This document shows, piece by piece, positions 20,125 through 30,775 of a stretch of DNA of 64,000 nucleotides. Below the pieces are notes generated by a model, which worked only from the letters and a program-made list of their open reading frames with translations, made no database searches and had not been told where the DNA came from. Numbering within the stretch: position 1 is the first letter of the stretch; each line of letters starts with the position of its first letter. A program made the position numbers and the translations under genes. The stretch is taken from NCBI GenBank assembly GCA_905221605.1, contig CAJNDS010001347.1, forward strand, positions 131,001 through 195,000, written 5' to 3'. The stretch comes from Symbiodinium natans (taxonomy: Eukaryota > Sar > Dinophyceae > Suessiales > Symbiodiniaceae).

Positions 20125-21160
20125 ACTTACCCTAAACCCTAAACCCCAACCCCCCAAACCCTAAACCCTAAACCCTAAACCCTAAGCCCTAAACCCTAGC
20201 CCTAAACCCTAACCCTAAACCCTAAAAAACCCTAAACTCTACAATCTCAACTTGCATGTGGCTCTGCCTGCCGTACCAGGCTCCCGCGGCCCCGCACCAT
20301 TATGGACGGCCTCAAAATCAGGTTGCTCTTATTAGAGCCCATACTGGGGTTTAGGGTTTAGGGTTTAGGGCTAGGGTTTCGGGTTAGGGTTTAGGGTTTA
20401 GGGTTGAGGGTTTAGGGTTTAGAGGGTCAGAGCTTAAGTTTGAGGTGGCTTTGCCTAAACCCTAAAACCTGAACCCTTAACGCTAAGCCCCTACACCCGA
20501 AAGTTGGAAGCCCTCTGTGTCGCATGCCCAACATCGACTTGAAAAAGCCTTGGGCCTTTGGCTGATGTCCCGGACATGGACGTGGGTATTTCCCAAAATC
20601 ATAAAATAGGGGTGCTCCGTTTATACCCCAAATAGAATATCATCCCCTACAGGGACCCCTAAACCGTAAACCCTAAACCCCATTTTAGGAAACCCCCAGA
20701 TGTAGCTGGGTTTCCGCAATTAGGGGTACCTTGTTGTGGTCCTATTCATAATGTAAGGGGATTTAGGGTTTAGGGTTTAGGGTTTAGGGTTTAGGGTTTG
20801 GGGATGTAGCTTGCTCGGTTATCCAATCACTCCTTAACAATATAGGGGTACCTCTTCACTTGCTTCTTCTGTTGTAATAAGGAGCCCCCCCCCCCGCAAC
20901 AAAAAGGGAACAAGGGTACTATTGTGGGACCTAGTTTAAGATGTCAGAAGCCCAGGGCCACTCAGGTAGTTGGGCTTAAGATGTGGGCTGACATCTGCAC
21001 CCCTCCTAACAGCTTAACTTTAAGGCTCCTTATGGTAGTTTCTACAAAAACCCAAAAGGTTAAAGTCCTAAGAGCCAGCCGGAAGAAAGCCAAGTAAGAG
21101 GTGGGACGTTAACAGTTTAGGGCTTCGGGTTGAGGCTTTAGGGTTTAGGGCTTCGGGTTG
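20125..21160. repeat. Telomere-type tracts and a degenerate insertion-like segment
   Basis: CCCTAAA 20125-20240, TTTAGGG 20344-20425 and 20764-20800. 20690-20950 shares GGGGTACC, AATAAGGAGCC and ACAAAAAGGGAACAAGGGTA words with the GCCCAGT element family but lacks clear ends. Confidence 0.6.
20247..20339 (-). CDS. Possible terminal exon, minus strand
   Basis: Reads GSNKSNLILRPSIMVRGRG then SLVRQAEPHAS and TGA, between CCCTAAA and TTTAGGG tracts. Not recognised. Confidence 0.4.
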   Translation of the reverse strand, partial: GSNKSNLILRPSIMVRGRGSLVRQAEPHAS

Positions 21161-21217
21161 AGGGTTTGGTCCTGAAAGCCTGCAGGCTATCACATGGAAG
21201 CTGCTAAGAGTTGGCCT

Positions 21218-21330
21218 GCCCTAAGCCCTAAGCCCTAAGCCCTAAGCCCTAAGCCCTAAGCCCTAAGCCCTAAGCCCTAAGCCCTAAGCCCTAAGCCCTA
21301 AGCCCTAAGCCCTAAGCCCTAAGCCCTAAA
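21218..21330. repeat. Homogeneous CCCTAAG array
   Basis: About 16 perfect AAGCCCT units, then CCCTGAA/CCCTAAA. A single-base variant amplified as a block. Confidence 0.95.
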
Positions 21331-21485
21331 CCCTGAACCCTAAACCCTGAACCCTACTTATGAGTGTCAGTGGCCTGCTATCGCGGATGGGCTATGGAGC
21401 TTTGAAGAGACCCTAAGCGCAATAAAGCTTAAGCCCTACCAGGATGGACCATTAGGCCCTAGAATCCCCATAATCAACCCTATAA

Positions 21486-22590
21486 GGGTTTGGGGTTTGG
21501 GGTTTAGGGTTTAGGGTTTAGGGTTTAGGGTTTAGGGTAGGGCCTTTTTCAGGGGTTATAGGGGAAAGTAGCCCGTCCTGGTAAGCCCGAATATGCTCAA
21601 CCTGAACCTAAACCCCAATCTTTCGACGTCTCAGGTTTAGGGTGCTAAAAGTTTAGTAGGGTTTAGGGTTGAGGGTTCCCTAAAACCCTAAACCCTAAAC
21701 CTAAACCCTAAACCCTAAACCCGAAACCCTAAACCCCAAACCCCAAACCCCAAACCCCAAACCCCAAACCCCAAACCCCAAACCTAAACCCTAAAACCCT
21801 AAAACCCTAAAACCCTAAAACCCTAAAACCCTAAAACCCTAAAACCCTAAAACCCTAAAACCCTAAAACCCTAAACCCTTAACCCTAACCCTAAACCCTA
21901 AACCCTAAACCCTAAACCCTAAACCCTAAACCCTAAACCCTAAACCCTAAACCCCAAACCCTAAACCCTAAACCCTAAACCCTAAACCCTAAACCCTAAA
22001 CCCTAAACCCTAAACCCTAAACCCTAAACCCCATACCCTAAACGGATTCCAGGCACGCCGCCTGAGCTGTGGTGTAGCAGAGCCTCTTGAGCTCAGCCGA
22101 AGGCACGGCATGGGCTGACCTTCGCTTGGTAGCCGATTTTGAAGGTAGGGTTTAGGGTTTAGGGTTTCGGGTTTAGGGTTTAGGGTTCGGGGTTTAGGGC
22201 TTAGGGTTTGGGGTTTAGGGTTTGGGGTTTAGGGTCATGTAAGGGATCCCGAGGCCACTCAGATGCCCTGAGGCTTGTGAGGGAAACAACGCCTACTCTG
22301 GCCCTAACTATGCAAGGAATCTCGATCAGGGGTTTGGGGTTTAAGGTTGTGGGTTGGGTAGTCTCGCTTGACCCGAAACCCTAAACCCTAAACCCTAAAC
22401 CCTAAACCCCTTTTTGTACCTTCTGAGGCCAGCCAGGATTCAGGCATCGCCGGATGATTACTTGGACTCCCTACTACTCCCAACTGAAAACCCAAAGAAG
22501 CTTACACACTGCGGCTTAGGTTTAGGGTTTAGGGTTTAGGGTTTAGAGTTTAGGGTTTAGTGTTTAGGATTTAGGGTTTAAGGTTTAGGG
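21486..22590. repeat. Telomere-type tracts including a 380 bp composite array
   Basis: TTTAGGG 21486-21540; 21660-22040 runs CCCTAAA, CCCCAAA, CCCTAAAA (about ten 8-mers), then CCCTAAA; TTTAGGG 22147-22236; CCCTAAA 22376-22408; TTTAGGG 22515-22590. Confidence 0.95.
22041..22146 (-). CDS. Exon-like island, minus strand
   Basis: Open reading SKSATKRRSAHAVPSAELKR then LCYTTAQAACLES between the long array 21660-22040 and TTTAGGG 22147-22236. Not recognised. Confidence 0.35.
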
Positions 22591-22792
22591 TTATCAGATG
22601 ATCAGATGCTACAAGGCTACCTTAGTACAAGTATCATCTAAACCTCCCCATGATCCTTCAACTAAGCTCCAAACCCTAAACCCTAAACCCTAAACCCTGA
22701 AGCCAAGAACCCCAAAAGATACCCCAAGCTGGGACGCTGTCCTGGCGAGATGGGCCATGCTGCGGCCACAGCTAAGGAAGGCCACAGGCCCT

Positions 22793-23979
22793 TAACCCCT
22801 AAACCCTAGACAACACGTGCTGTGAGTTTAGGGCTTGGGGCTCTTGGATCAGGACCCCTTTCTTGTAGACCGTAGGGACCAAGCGTGCTAAGACTAGGAC
22901 GTAGAATGACGTGAGGGTTGTTGTGAGTTTCGGGTCCCTGCAGGGTGCTCTACATGTATCTATGTATATGGACTCCTACACGCGATACCCGAACACCCTA
23001 CCAGTCCTATCCTACAAGAGGTGCATATGAGGGGACACGGGTTGAGAGACATAGTGGCTTTTGCTCAGTTGCTACCCCATCCTGTGCTTGAACAACTAAG
23101 CCTGGCAGCGGCGTCTGACAGCGTTTGGCAGAAGAAAAGATTTGGGATACCAAGGCCGAAACCCTTAGCCAGGGCGCGCAAGGAGCACCCCTACACCGGA
23201 AACCCGAAACCCCAAACCCTATGTAAAGCCTTCAACCCATACAGCTTCGGGGCGTGTCACTAAGTTGGCACAAACAAAAACCTGAAATCTGTGCCTTGCG
23301 GCAGGAAAAAGCCAACAACCCCTCGGAGGCAAACCCATCATGATTGCCGACTCCTCTCCCCACGGCCAACGAGTCCAATGCCTTTTCTTCGAAAGACCTG
23401 GTCTAGGGCTGTGCTTGGGCAACCCACATGAACCCTAAATCCTAAACCCTAAACCCGAAGCCCCAGACCGTTTTCGTTCTTTGCCTCGGCTGCTACTGTC
23501 ATTCAGACCAATGCCCTGCTGTCAATACACGATACGAATGCCTGGAAAGGGAGACCCGCTTGATCAGCAAGATGAGACTGTGAGTTGTAGTCTGTTGCAG
23601 GCCTGTGCCCATTGCGTGTGTTGCATCATCCCCCTGCTTAAGGCTCACCATGTTCGAAATATTTCGGGATGCCTATCGTGATGGGAATGACGGCTTTGTT
23701 CCACAAAGCGGCTTTGCCCACATCATTGTGATCTTCCCACTTTTTCGTCCCAGAAGCCAGGGATCTGACAAAAAAGACCTAGGTCCAATCAGACAGGATT
23801 ACAGAAAGGGGGCAGCAAGTTGGCAGGTCGACTAGACTGTACAACGATGCAGGAAAAATAAAAAACTAGGGCACACCAGGGAAGCCACGGTGCGTGTCAC
23901 ACTGTTTCTATTGCTCGCAAGCCGGGTTCCGCAGGATCTCGGTTGACTTTGTTTGCTCTAAGAGGCAACGGCAGCCAAA
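22793..23979. other. Mostly unique DNA, no confident gene
   Basis: Apart from the possible exon 23021-23263 and short CCCTAAA words near 23430-23460 I see only short overlapping frames with no domain. It lies downstream of the PARP gene and may contain its 3' UTR. Confidence 0.4.
23021..23263 (+). CDS. Possible exon, plus strand
   Basis: RDIVAFAQLLPHPVLEQLSL then AAASDSVWQKKRFGIPRPK is a plausible coding stretch; the tail turns into repeat-encoded NPKPQ. No family recognised. Confidence 0.3.
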   Translation: MHMRGHGLRDIVAFAQLLPHPVLEQLSLAAASDSVWQKKRFGIPRPKPLARARKEHPYTGNPKPQTLCKAFNPYSFGACH

Positions 23980-25156
23980 TCACAAGTGATACTGAACCAC
24001 ATAGCAAGGATAAGCCTGTTCCCTGTCGCAAATGACAAACTCCTGATGCACCTGTATTGAATTGTGGTGGCCCTGGATTGGACCAGGGTTGACAACAATA
24101 GAGTCATAAGTTATTCCGAACGTGCTGTTTCTCACCGGTGGCCTCCGTTCCTTCTTTCTGGTTTCCTTTGCGACATACGCATCGCCAAGCGCCACGCGCG
24201 CAATGATCAAGGTCCGCTCACGCTTGCAGCAACAACCCGACTTATGATCCTCGCATGTGTACTGATGGGCTTTGCAAGCTGCGGACGCAAAATAAACGCC
24301 CTCCCCATACATGCCACGGCCGCACGTGCGATGGTCGAAGCCGCTGCGGACAATTGAATTGGCACATTCCCAACTTGTGCCATGCAACAGAATCTTTTCA
24401 TCTATATCTAGAGCTAAGGGCTCTCCACAATCAAACACTTCTTGGTTGCTTGTCATGACTTTGCCGACGCCCGTGCCAGCATCAAACGCATCAAGGTCTA
24501 AAGACACAGGTGTGACAGAAACATTGTAACTAGCGTGCTCCTTCCGCAAAGCATCACGTCTCAGCCTGTATCCCTGCCAGAGCCTCCAGTTTTCAATGCG
24601 GTGCATAGATTTGACGGTGGCCGTCTTCATACAATTGCATTGTTGCGAGCCATCCTGCCCATGGCCAGTCAACTGCAGAATTTCACGCACTTTGTCGTGA
24701 ATATGCCCATCGATCTCCACATAGAATGACCGCAACTGATCAGTCTGCTGCAGCAAAGAGGCAGGTGGAGTGACCCACTGCTTGGGAACACCAGGCAAAA
24801 TACGAATCTGGCGGACTTTGTTTGTACCACAATGCCTTTGCATCATCAACTCGTAGTCAACCTGACGAGCTACTCCAGCAGAAGTGATTGTCGCGAAGCG
24901 GTTGTGAGAGGTTGGGTCACGAAGGTAGGCCAAATAAGCCTGGTGCATCTGATCATTTCCTTCAGGTGGCACCGCATGCCAACCACCGCTCTCCTCATAC
25001 TGCCAACATGCACCGCTATTGCCAGCGACTCTCGAGATCTGCTTTTGCTCCTCCAATCGTGCAGTTAGCTGATCCTGCACCTCTCTCATCTCTGCCAGCT
25101 TCTTCTCAGACTCCTCTCGCATTGTCCGCTCCGTCTTGAGACCATTCTTCCAGCGC
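23980..25156 (-). CDS. PARP gene 3' exon: coiled coil, WWE, catalytic domain
   Basis: Starts after CGAAG|G and continues a basic/acidic coiled coil (RWKNGLKTERTMREE). Numbering from the ATG at 25209 of the unspliced frame: WWE about residues 66-138 (CWQYEESGGWHAVPP ... VRQIR); catalytic domain about 265-409. The H-Y-E triad is visible as H276 (LLHGT), Y306 (GEGVYFAS) and E390 (VHQEFVICDREQAYP), the set found in poly- rather than only mono-ADP-ribosylating enzymes such as tankyrases. A cysteine cluster (SGCCCK, 324-329) sits in the catalytic domain. Stop TGA follows VVQYHL at 23980. Polymer formation is inferred from the triad only. Confidence 0.85.
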
Positions 25157-26434
25157 CTTCGAGCGGTCAGGAAACTAAAAACAAGCTTGCTAATTTCCCA
25201 ATGTTCCAATCAACCCGAAACCCTAAACCCTAAACCCCATGGTGCCTACAGATAAAGACGTTATTCTGGTGTCAGGCCTCGTTTTCAGCTTTGCAGCCGC
25301 CACCTTTTCTTTCTGCTTTTGCAGAGCACTTTCAAGGCGTTCCCGTTCTATGCGTTCGGTTGAAAGAGCTTGCTGCAGAGTTCGGCACTCCTCCTCCAAG
25401 TCTGTTACAGAATGACCTCCGAGCAAGACCATCCCGAATGACTCGTCCACGGGGCCGTCGAAAGGAATTCTCCAACCAGTAGCTGGTGGCACAAAGGGCA
25501 TCTCCGTTTGGCAGCCAGGATTGAAACACCATACTTCTTCGCCCCCTACGTCTGACCCAAACCACCAACCGCTGAAGCGTGCTCCGTCCCCTCGTTCCCA
25601 GTAGTAGATCAACGGTAGTAGGACGCCAGGGCCGTCCTTTCTATACACTGGCTTACCGTGATGGGAACTGACTGCTCTGTACACTCCTTGGATCATCTCG
25701 GAAACAGTCACGGTGCTGCACCCCAAAACGCGGATGATGATCTGTTCTGGCGTGAAGGGTATGCCAGGCATGCGGAGCGGGTGAAGTTGCAAAGGTCTCT
25801 GACACAGCTTGGTGACGACGGACTGTGAAAGGCCCTTGGGAGTTGAGATTCAGCAGCACAGGCACAAAACCCAAAACTAGAAGTCTCAAACTGAAAGGAC
25901 CCCTCTACATGTGGACGTACGTTTGTCATGACTTGTCCTTTGTGATTGTTCTTTATTTTGTTTTTTTTTGGGGGGTGGCTGTGCCATCCCAGTGAGGTGT
26001 GCAACAGCACGTTGCATCTAAAACTCGCAAACTGCGGTCGGATGTGATCGACGTACCGATACTCACGAGTCTTGGTTTCCATTCCCAAGCACCAAGTTTA
26101 CACTTTGGCCCAAGTCTCCAGTCCCTCTAGCTTGTGACAAACCCAACTGACAATGATGAAACACACTCAAAGGTTCGATCAGACTAGCAGGCTCAGCAGC
26201 CTTGCCCGCCAGCTCGCTCTCGGCCTCTCCGGACGCAGGTCCTCAGTTGGCCATGACTGTCAGATGAACACAAGAATCAACAGCATTCTCTCCCTTCACT
26301 TCTCCATACGGCGAAGAAGAAGCTAGACAAACAAAGGGTTCAAACAGCGCTCAAGCCATCAAGCCGCCACCCTCCGTGCTGCATTTGCGCTTCTTCGGCG
26401 CATTGGTGGTCTTGGGTTGGGTCCCAGAAGCCAT
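23980..26434 (-). CDS. WWE-domain PARP (ADP-ribosyltransferase), multi-exon
   Basis: Order in the protein: N-terminal exon with an NLS (26434-26351), a small acidic exon (26241-26167), a dinoflagellate-type GWWFG domain with coiled coil (to 25290), then coiled coil, WWE domain and PARP catalytic domain (25156-23980). WWE domains bind ADP-ribose chains or proteins; the catalytic domain transfers ADP-ribose from NAD+ to targets. The NLS suggests nuclear action. The coiled-coil exons join through a GC-AG intron. The exon model 5' of 25686 is tentative. Confidence 0.75.
25157..25289 (-). other. Intron of the PARP gene carrying a telomere-type tract
   Basis: GC donor (GCAAA|GCTG) to AG|G acceptor (CGAAG|GCGC), 133 nt, phase 2. 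Splicing restores a continuous coiled coil (KVAAAKRWKNGLKTER). Positions 25210-25238 hold CCCTAAA units, whose stop codon otherwise breaks the frame. Confidence 0.65.
25290..25686 (-). CDS. PARP gene exon: dinoflagellate GWWFG domain + coiled coil
   Basis: Likely acceptor CCAAG|GA. Encodes GVYRAVSSHHGKPVYRK, then IYYWERGDGARFSGWWFG, then VWCFNPG and GWRIPFDGPVDESF, a domain commonly seen in Symbiodiniaceae proteins and of unknown function. A coiled coil follows (DLEEECRTLQQALSTERIE, then QKQKEKVAAAK). The frame stays open upstream to an ATG at 25792, so the exon may be longer. Confidence 0.7.
26167..26241 (-). CDS. Probable small PARP-gene exon
   Basis: After TGAG|GA it reads PASGEAESELAGKAAEP then ASLIEPL. 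The composition is coding-like and an AG|G acceptor is in phase with a G|GC donor in the NLS exon. The 3' boundary is uncertain (possible donor A|GTGTG). Confidence 0.45.
26351..26434 (-). CDS. Probable first PARP-gene exon with NLS
   Basis: ATG at 26434 opens MASGTQPKTTNAPKKRKC, then STEGGG; PKKRK is a classical monopartite nuclear-localisation motif. A G|GC donor inside GGTGGCGGC would lead into the acceptor at 26241. Unspliced, the frame ends at TGA 26351. Assignment to the PARP gene rests on order, strand and phase. Confidence 0.45.
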   Translation of the reverse strand: MASGTQPKTTNAPKKRKCSTEGGGLMA

Positions 26435-27180
26435 TGCCGGACGCTAGGATCTGGAGCAGTGGGTGACCGAACCAAAGCCGCCTAGTCTTGTTTTTGTCTC
26501 TCCGCCCAAACTTACAAACACACGGTTATGAAAAAAACAAATCAAGAAACACCCAATCCTTGGTGTGACCTCACCTGCGTTGCGCATTGCAATCGATGAA
26601 CGCCCCCAACTCGAAGATGCAAGACAAGGCTAACGGGGGCTGGGGTTTGCATTTTACCCAAAGGCTCCTGTGTAGCACCTTTTTGGGGTAGTATACTCGA
26701 ACCCCCTATAGCTAACCCCAAGACCCCTAAACCCAAAACCCTAAAACCTAAAACTTGAGGCAGGCTTTGGAGAAGGATTGGCTTTCTCAGCAATTGGCGC
26801 CAAGGATGGCAAGGAATCCTGCACGGTGCATGGGTCACTGACTATTGAAGACTTGATTCTGACCCTCAACCCGAAACCTAAACTCAAAAACTAAAAACGC
26901 CTAAACCCTTCAACCCCGCCCCCTATAGACCTTAAACCCTTAAATTCTTTCACCTTCAGAGGATTGACCTAAACCCTTACTAAAACGTAAACTACGTCGT
27001 CGGCATGTGAATAAACGAGGAACTGCCGCTCATGGCCACATTCTCCAAGACTACTCAGAAATCCCCAAAGCGCCGTGACACCCTGCACAAACCAGAATCT
27101 GGGGTTCAGGGTTAAGGGATATCATGTATCGGCACCTCAAACAAGACTCTACAAGTCCTCAACCCCAAGCCCTCTCTCTC
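26435..27180. other. Unique DNA upstream of the PARP gene
   Basis: No clear exon seen. Degenerate CCCTAAA words at 26700-26750 and 26870-26960. The promoter of the PARP gene would lie here, but dinoflagellate promoters lack a recognisable TATA box and none was found. Confidence 0.35.
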
Positions 27181-27182
27181 TC

Positions 27183-28190
27183 TCTCCCTAACCCTAAACC
27201 CTAAACCCTACACACTAAACCCTAAACCCGACACCCTACACGCTACACGCTACACCCTAAACCCTAAACCCTAAACCCTAAACCCTAAACTCTAAACCCT
27301 CCCTTCAACCGACCGGTTCAGCTCAGCATCCAAACATCGGGTTAAAGGGGGCACCGAATTGAACGTCAACTTCGAGCTGCAGGGTTTGTAAGGTTCAGGA
27401 CATGGGTTTAGGGTTTAGGGTTTAGGGTTTAGGGTTTAGGGTTTGGGGATATCACGGGGTTGCAGGGCTTAGGATCCCTACAGAAGGTTTACCCCAATGA
27501 CCTCAGGGGGCATCTCCAGAAAAAAAGGAATCACCCTGCAAGTGCCCAGCTTGCTGATGCACTGGCGGTTTAGGGTTTAGGGTTTGTTTAGGGTTTAGGG
27601 TTTAGGGTTTAGGGTTTAGGGTTTAGGGTTTAGGGTTTAGGGTTTAGGGTTTAGGGTTTAGGGTTTAGGGTTTAGGGTTTAGGGTTTAGGGTTTAGGGTT
27701 TAGGGTTTAGGGTTTGGGGTTTGGGGTTTAGGGTTTAGGGTTTGGGGGGCTAGGGTTTAGGGTGTTCCTGTGGCGCGTTGCAAGATTGCTTTCAAACGTC
27801 CCGATATCGAGTAGAGGGGCTCCGGCCTAGCACCCAGGATGGAGGCTGATGACGTACACTGACACCAAGAAAATAGCATAATCCCTATAAACCCCACAAA
27901 CCCTATAAACCCTACAAATCCCGTAAACCGCCCCAAAAAGCCCTGTAGACCCCTATGAGCCCTGCCGCCAGACCGGCCCCTCGAAAGTTGCACCCAAGTT
28001 AAGAGCTTGCGGTTTAGGGTTTTGGGGGTTTTGGGAGGTTTCAGGGGTTTTAGGGGGGCGTAGGGGTTTGAGGGGTTTTCAAGGGTTTCAGTTTTAGGGG
28101 TCTTAGGAGCTTGAGGAAGTTTAGGGGTTTGAGGGGCGTTAGGGGGTTTCAGGGGTTTGAGGGGTTTAGGGTTTAGGGTTTAGGCTAGGT
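27183..28190. repeat. Telomere-type tracts
   Basis: CCCTAAA/CCCTACA 27183-27300, TTTAGGG 27405-27447, a long nearly perfect TTTAGGG array 27565-27770, then loose GGGTTT/GGGGTTTT words 28010-28190. Confidence 0.9.
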
Positions 28191-28313
28191 CCACACAGTC
28201 ATTTTCGGCCAGCTGGCCGTGTCAGAGCTGTCAGAGCTGTCAGCCCGAGATGTCAGGAGTCTCGACCGGCGGCCCGATCGACTCGGAAATCACCTGGGCG
28301 ATCGGGACTGGTG
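28190..28313 (+). CDS. Exon-like island, plus strand
   Basis: Plus frame VHTVIFGQLAVSELSELSAR then DVRSLDRRPDRLGNHLGDR is open for 41 codons between TTTAGGG tracts and ends at the first TAG of the array. Not recognised. Confidence 0.35.
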
Positions 28314-28315
28314 CA

Positions 28316-28443
28316 GGGTTTAGGGTTTAGGGTTTAGGGTTTAGGGTTTAGGGTTTAGGGTTTAGGGTTTAGGGTTTAGGGTTTAGGGTTTAGGGTTTAG
28401 GGTTTAGGGTTTAGGGTTTAGGGTTTAGGGTTTAGGGTTTAGG
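28316..28443. repeat. Perfect TTTAGGG array
   Basis: About 18 uninterrupted units. Confidence 0.95.
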
Positions 28444-28575
28444 GCGCCGGTCGGGCTGCCTAAACCCTACACCCTAAGCCCCAAACCCCAAACTTAAGAC
28501 ATTCAAGAGTTTTTTTGAGTTGACAGCGGCACCTGCAGAGCTCCTGCGATGTGGGGTGCACTGAAACCCGAAACC

Positions 28576-28701
28576 CTACAGGGTGGGGCTCCCTAGTTAT
28601 AAGTAGAGTTATAAGGACCCTAAATTGGGTTATAAGGACTCTAAGTTAGGTTATAAGTCCCTTAACTACAGTTAGTATAGTAAGGGGGCCCCACCCTGTA
28701 G
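28576..28701. mobile_element. 126 bp MITE-like element, copy 1
   Basis: Terminal inverted repeats CTACAGGGTGGGGCTCCC/GGGGGCCCCACCCTGTAG (17 of 18). Interior carries three TTATAAG motifs. By eye only 3 of 126 bases differ from 45151-45276. Confidence 0.85.
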
Positions 28702-28719
28702 ACCCCCAATGTGGGGGCT

Positions 28720-30160
28720 TCTAGACAGGACCTCGAGCCCTCAATCCCCTCGCCTGCAAAAAAAGTTACATGGCACTGCAACATATTTGGCCTTGCACAA
28801 AGTGGATCACAGTGCCCGTTGAAGCATAAACCCCTAAACCCGAAACCCCAAACTTAAACCCTAAACCCAGACTTGGAAACCCAAAGTTCTTCAACTCCTC
28901 GCCATGGTGCCTGAAGCCCTTGAGGACCCCCTGAGGCCAAAACCCGTTTAGGGTTTGGGGTTCAGGGGTTGCCCTCCCCCCACTGCTCGACACAAGAGCG
29001 CACCCACACATGACGGGGTTTAGGGTTTAGGGTTCAGGGATAGGCAGCAGGTTTGTTTACTTAGCTTTGGAGTAGGCCCTGGAAAAAAAGTATATACTTT
29101 TTAGGTAATAACTAGCAATAATAGGAACCCAGCACCAAAAAAATATTAAAGTATAGTACTCCAAAACCCAGTTTAGGAGTTGAGGGTTTAGGGCTTCAGG
29201 GATAAGATTTCAGGTTGCTCAGGAGCCCAGGAGTTGAGCTTGTGAGCTCTGCCCTCCGAGGGTTTAGGGTTTAGGGTTTAGGGTTTGGGGTTTGGGGTTT
29301 GGGGTTTAGGGTGGCCTGCTGTGGCTGCAGAATGGCGATGCAAACGTCCCCCAGATGGCCGCCCTCCTCTTCGTTCCTTGTTTGGGTCGACCCTGCTAGG
29401 GTAAGGGCTTCGGGTTTGGGGTTTCAGTCCTAAACCCTAAAACCCCAAACCCTAAACCCTAAGCCCTGTAGGTTGAGGGTTGAGGGTTTAGGGTTGGTTC
29501 AAACAACCTATGCAGGCGCCCCCGAAACCTTGAACTGTGAGCCTGCCGAAACCTGAACTGTGAGCCTGCTAAATGGGAGGCCAGCTCTTGCGCCCTCATA
29601 AGTATGAGCAAATTAAAGGGCCCTTTTGGGTTTAGGCCAGTTTAGGCTTTAGGGTTTAGGTTCTAGGGTTTAGGGGCACGATGCTCATTCACTTTGCGCA
29701 CTCCCTTCCTGCATTTGTGTTCTTGTTGGGTCTCTGCAAAGAGAGTATACAAATAAGTAAAAGCTCCTAAGCCCTAAGCCCTAAACCCTAACCCCTACAC
29801 CCTGACCCTAAACCCTAAACCCTAAACCATTTCATCTGGTCAGTTGAGTTCTTTGGTCGCTTAGACCTCCACTTTAGTACACCGTGACTGGGAATCATTC
29901 CAGCTCTGCGAGCTCAAAGTGCATGCAAGAAAGACATGCAAGCCAAGCCAAGTGAGACCAGACTTAGGGTTTCGGGTTTAGAGTTTAGGGTTTGGTGCTA
30001 GGGTTTAAGCAAAAAAACAGGCGCGCGCGGTTGAGCCACAAGCCCTTAACATCCTCAACATCCTCAACCTCCTGAATCCTCAAACCCCAAACCGTAAACC
30101 CTAAACCCTAGAATCCTCAGCCATCCCACGGGGTTCGCAGCTCAACCCCTGTTGAACCCC
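28720..30160. other. Short telomere-type tracts and unique DNA
   Basis: Holds the TTTGGAGTA element (29066-29165), TTTAGGG tracts near 29010-29035 and 29262-29312, and CCCTAAA near 29430-29465 and 29780-29828. No confident gene. Confidence 0.5.
29066..29165. mobile_element. TTTGGAGTA-family inverted-repeat element, copy 1
   Basis: TTTGGAGTA/TACTCCAAA ends around GGCCCTGGAAAAAA, TAGCAATAATAGGAACCCAG and ATTAAAGTA. Confidence 0.6.
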
Positions 30161-30281
30161 GGCAAGAGAATGTCCTGGTGTGGGGTTTGGGGGTGTTTAG
30201 GGTTGAGCTTTAGTCCTCCTAAGCCCGAAAAAGGGGAAATATCTAATATGCCAGGGGTCTACCCAGTATTTTTGCTGTTTT

Positions 30282-30315
30282 GTCTCTTCCTCTCTCTCTC
30301 TCTCTCGCTCGCTCG

Positions 30316-30350
<35 letters not shown>

Positions 30351-30440
30351 GCTCTAACCCTAAACCCTACTCTCTCTCTCTCTCTCTCTTTCTCTCTCGC
30401 ACCCTAAACCCTAAACCACAAACTCTAAACCCAAAACCCT
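30282..30440. repeat. CT microsatellite interleaved with CCCTAAA
   Basis: (CT)n with CTCG variants 30282-30355 and 30370-30400; single CCCTAAA words sit between the blocks. Confidence 0.9.
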
Positions 30441-30775
30441 AAACCTCTCTGTTCGCAGCTGCGGCCGAAGGTGCAGAAGAAGAAACCCATCCTCTTGCGG
30501 GTCGCTGCTGGGATTCTCTCTTCTTGACAATATAGGGTTCAGGCTTCTTGCTTCGGGGCTTACGGATGAGGGCATGTGATCCCTCAACCCTAAACCCTAC
30601 ACCCCCAGAAGTCTCAACCATGAACACGAACTTCGGCTGTGACCAACCCTCAACCCTCAACCCTAAACCCTAAAGTCCAATGCCGGCCCCGTTTGCAAAC
30701 GTGAGCGCGAAACCAGGTCCCCGGTTTCATGGCCACATCTTGGCTTACCGGCTCAAAGAAAGGAATTTTGGGGCT
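30440..30775 (-). CDS. Exon-like islands around an in-frame telomere tract
   Basis: Minus readings: 30675-30775 gives KIPFFEPVSQDVAMKPGTWF then RAHVCKRGRHWT; 30440-30600 gives GSHALIRKPRSKKPEPYIVK then KRESQQRPARGWVSS. Between them SQPKFVFMVETSGG is joined by repeat-encoded GFRVEG. Basic, coding-like, not recognised. Confidence 0.4.

Noticed and set aside
27565-27770. CRISPR-like array
   Set aside because: The 7-mer repeats are directly contiguous without spacers, and the gene content is eukaryotic.
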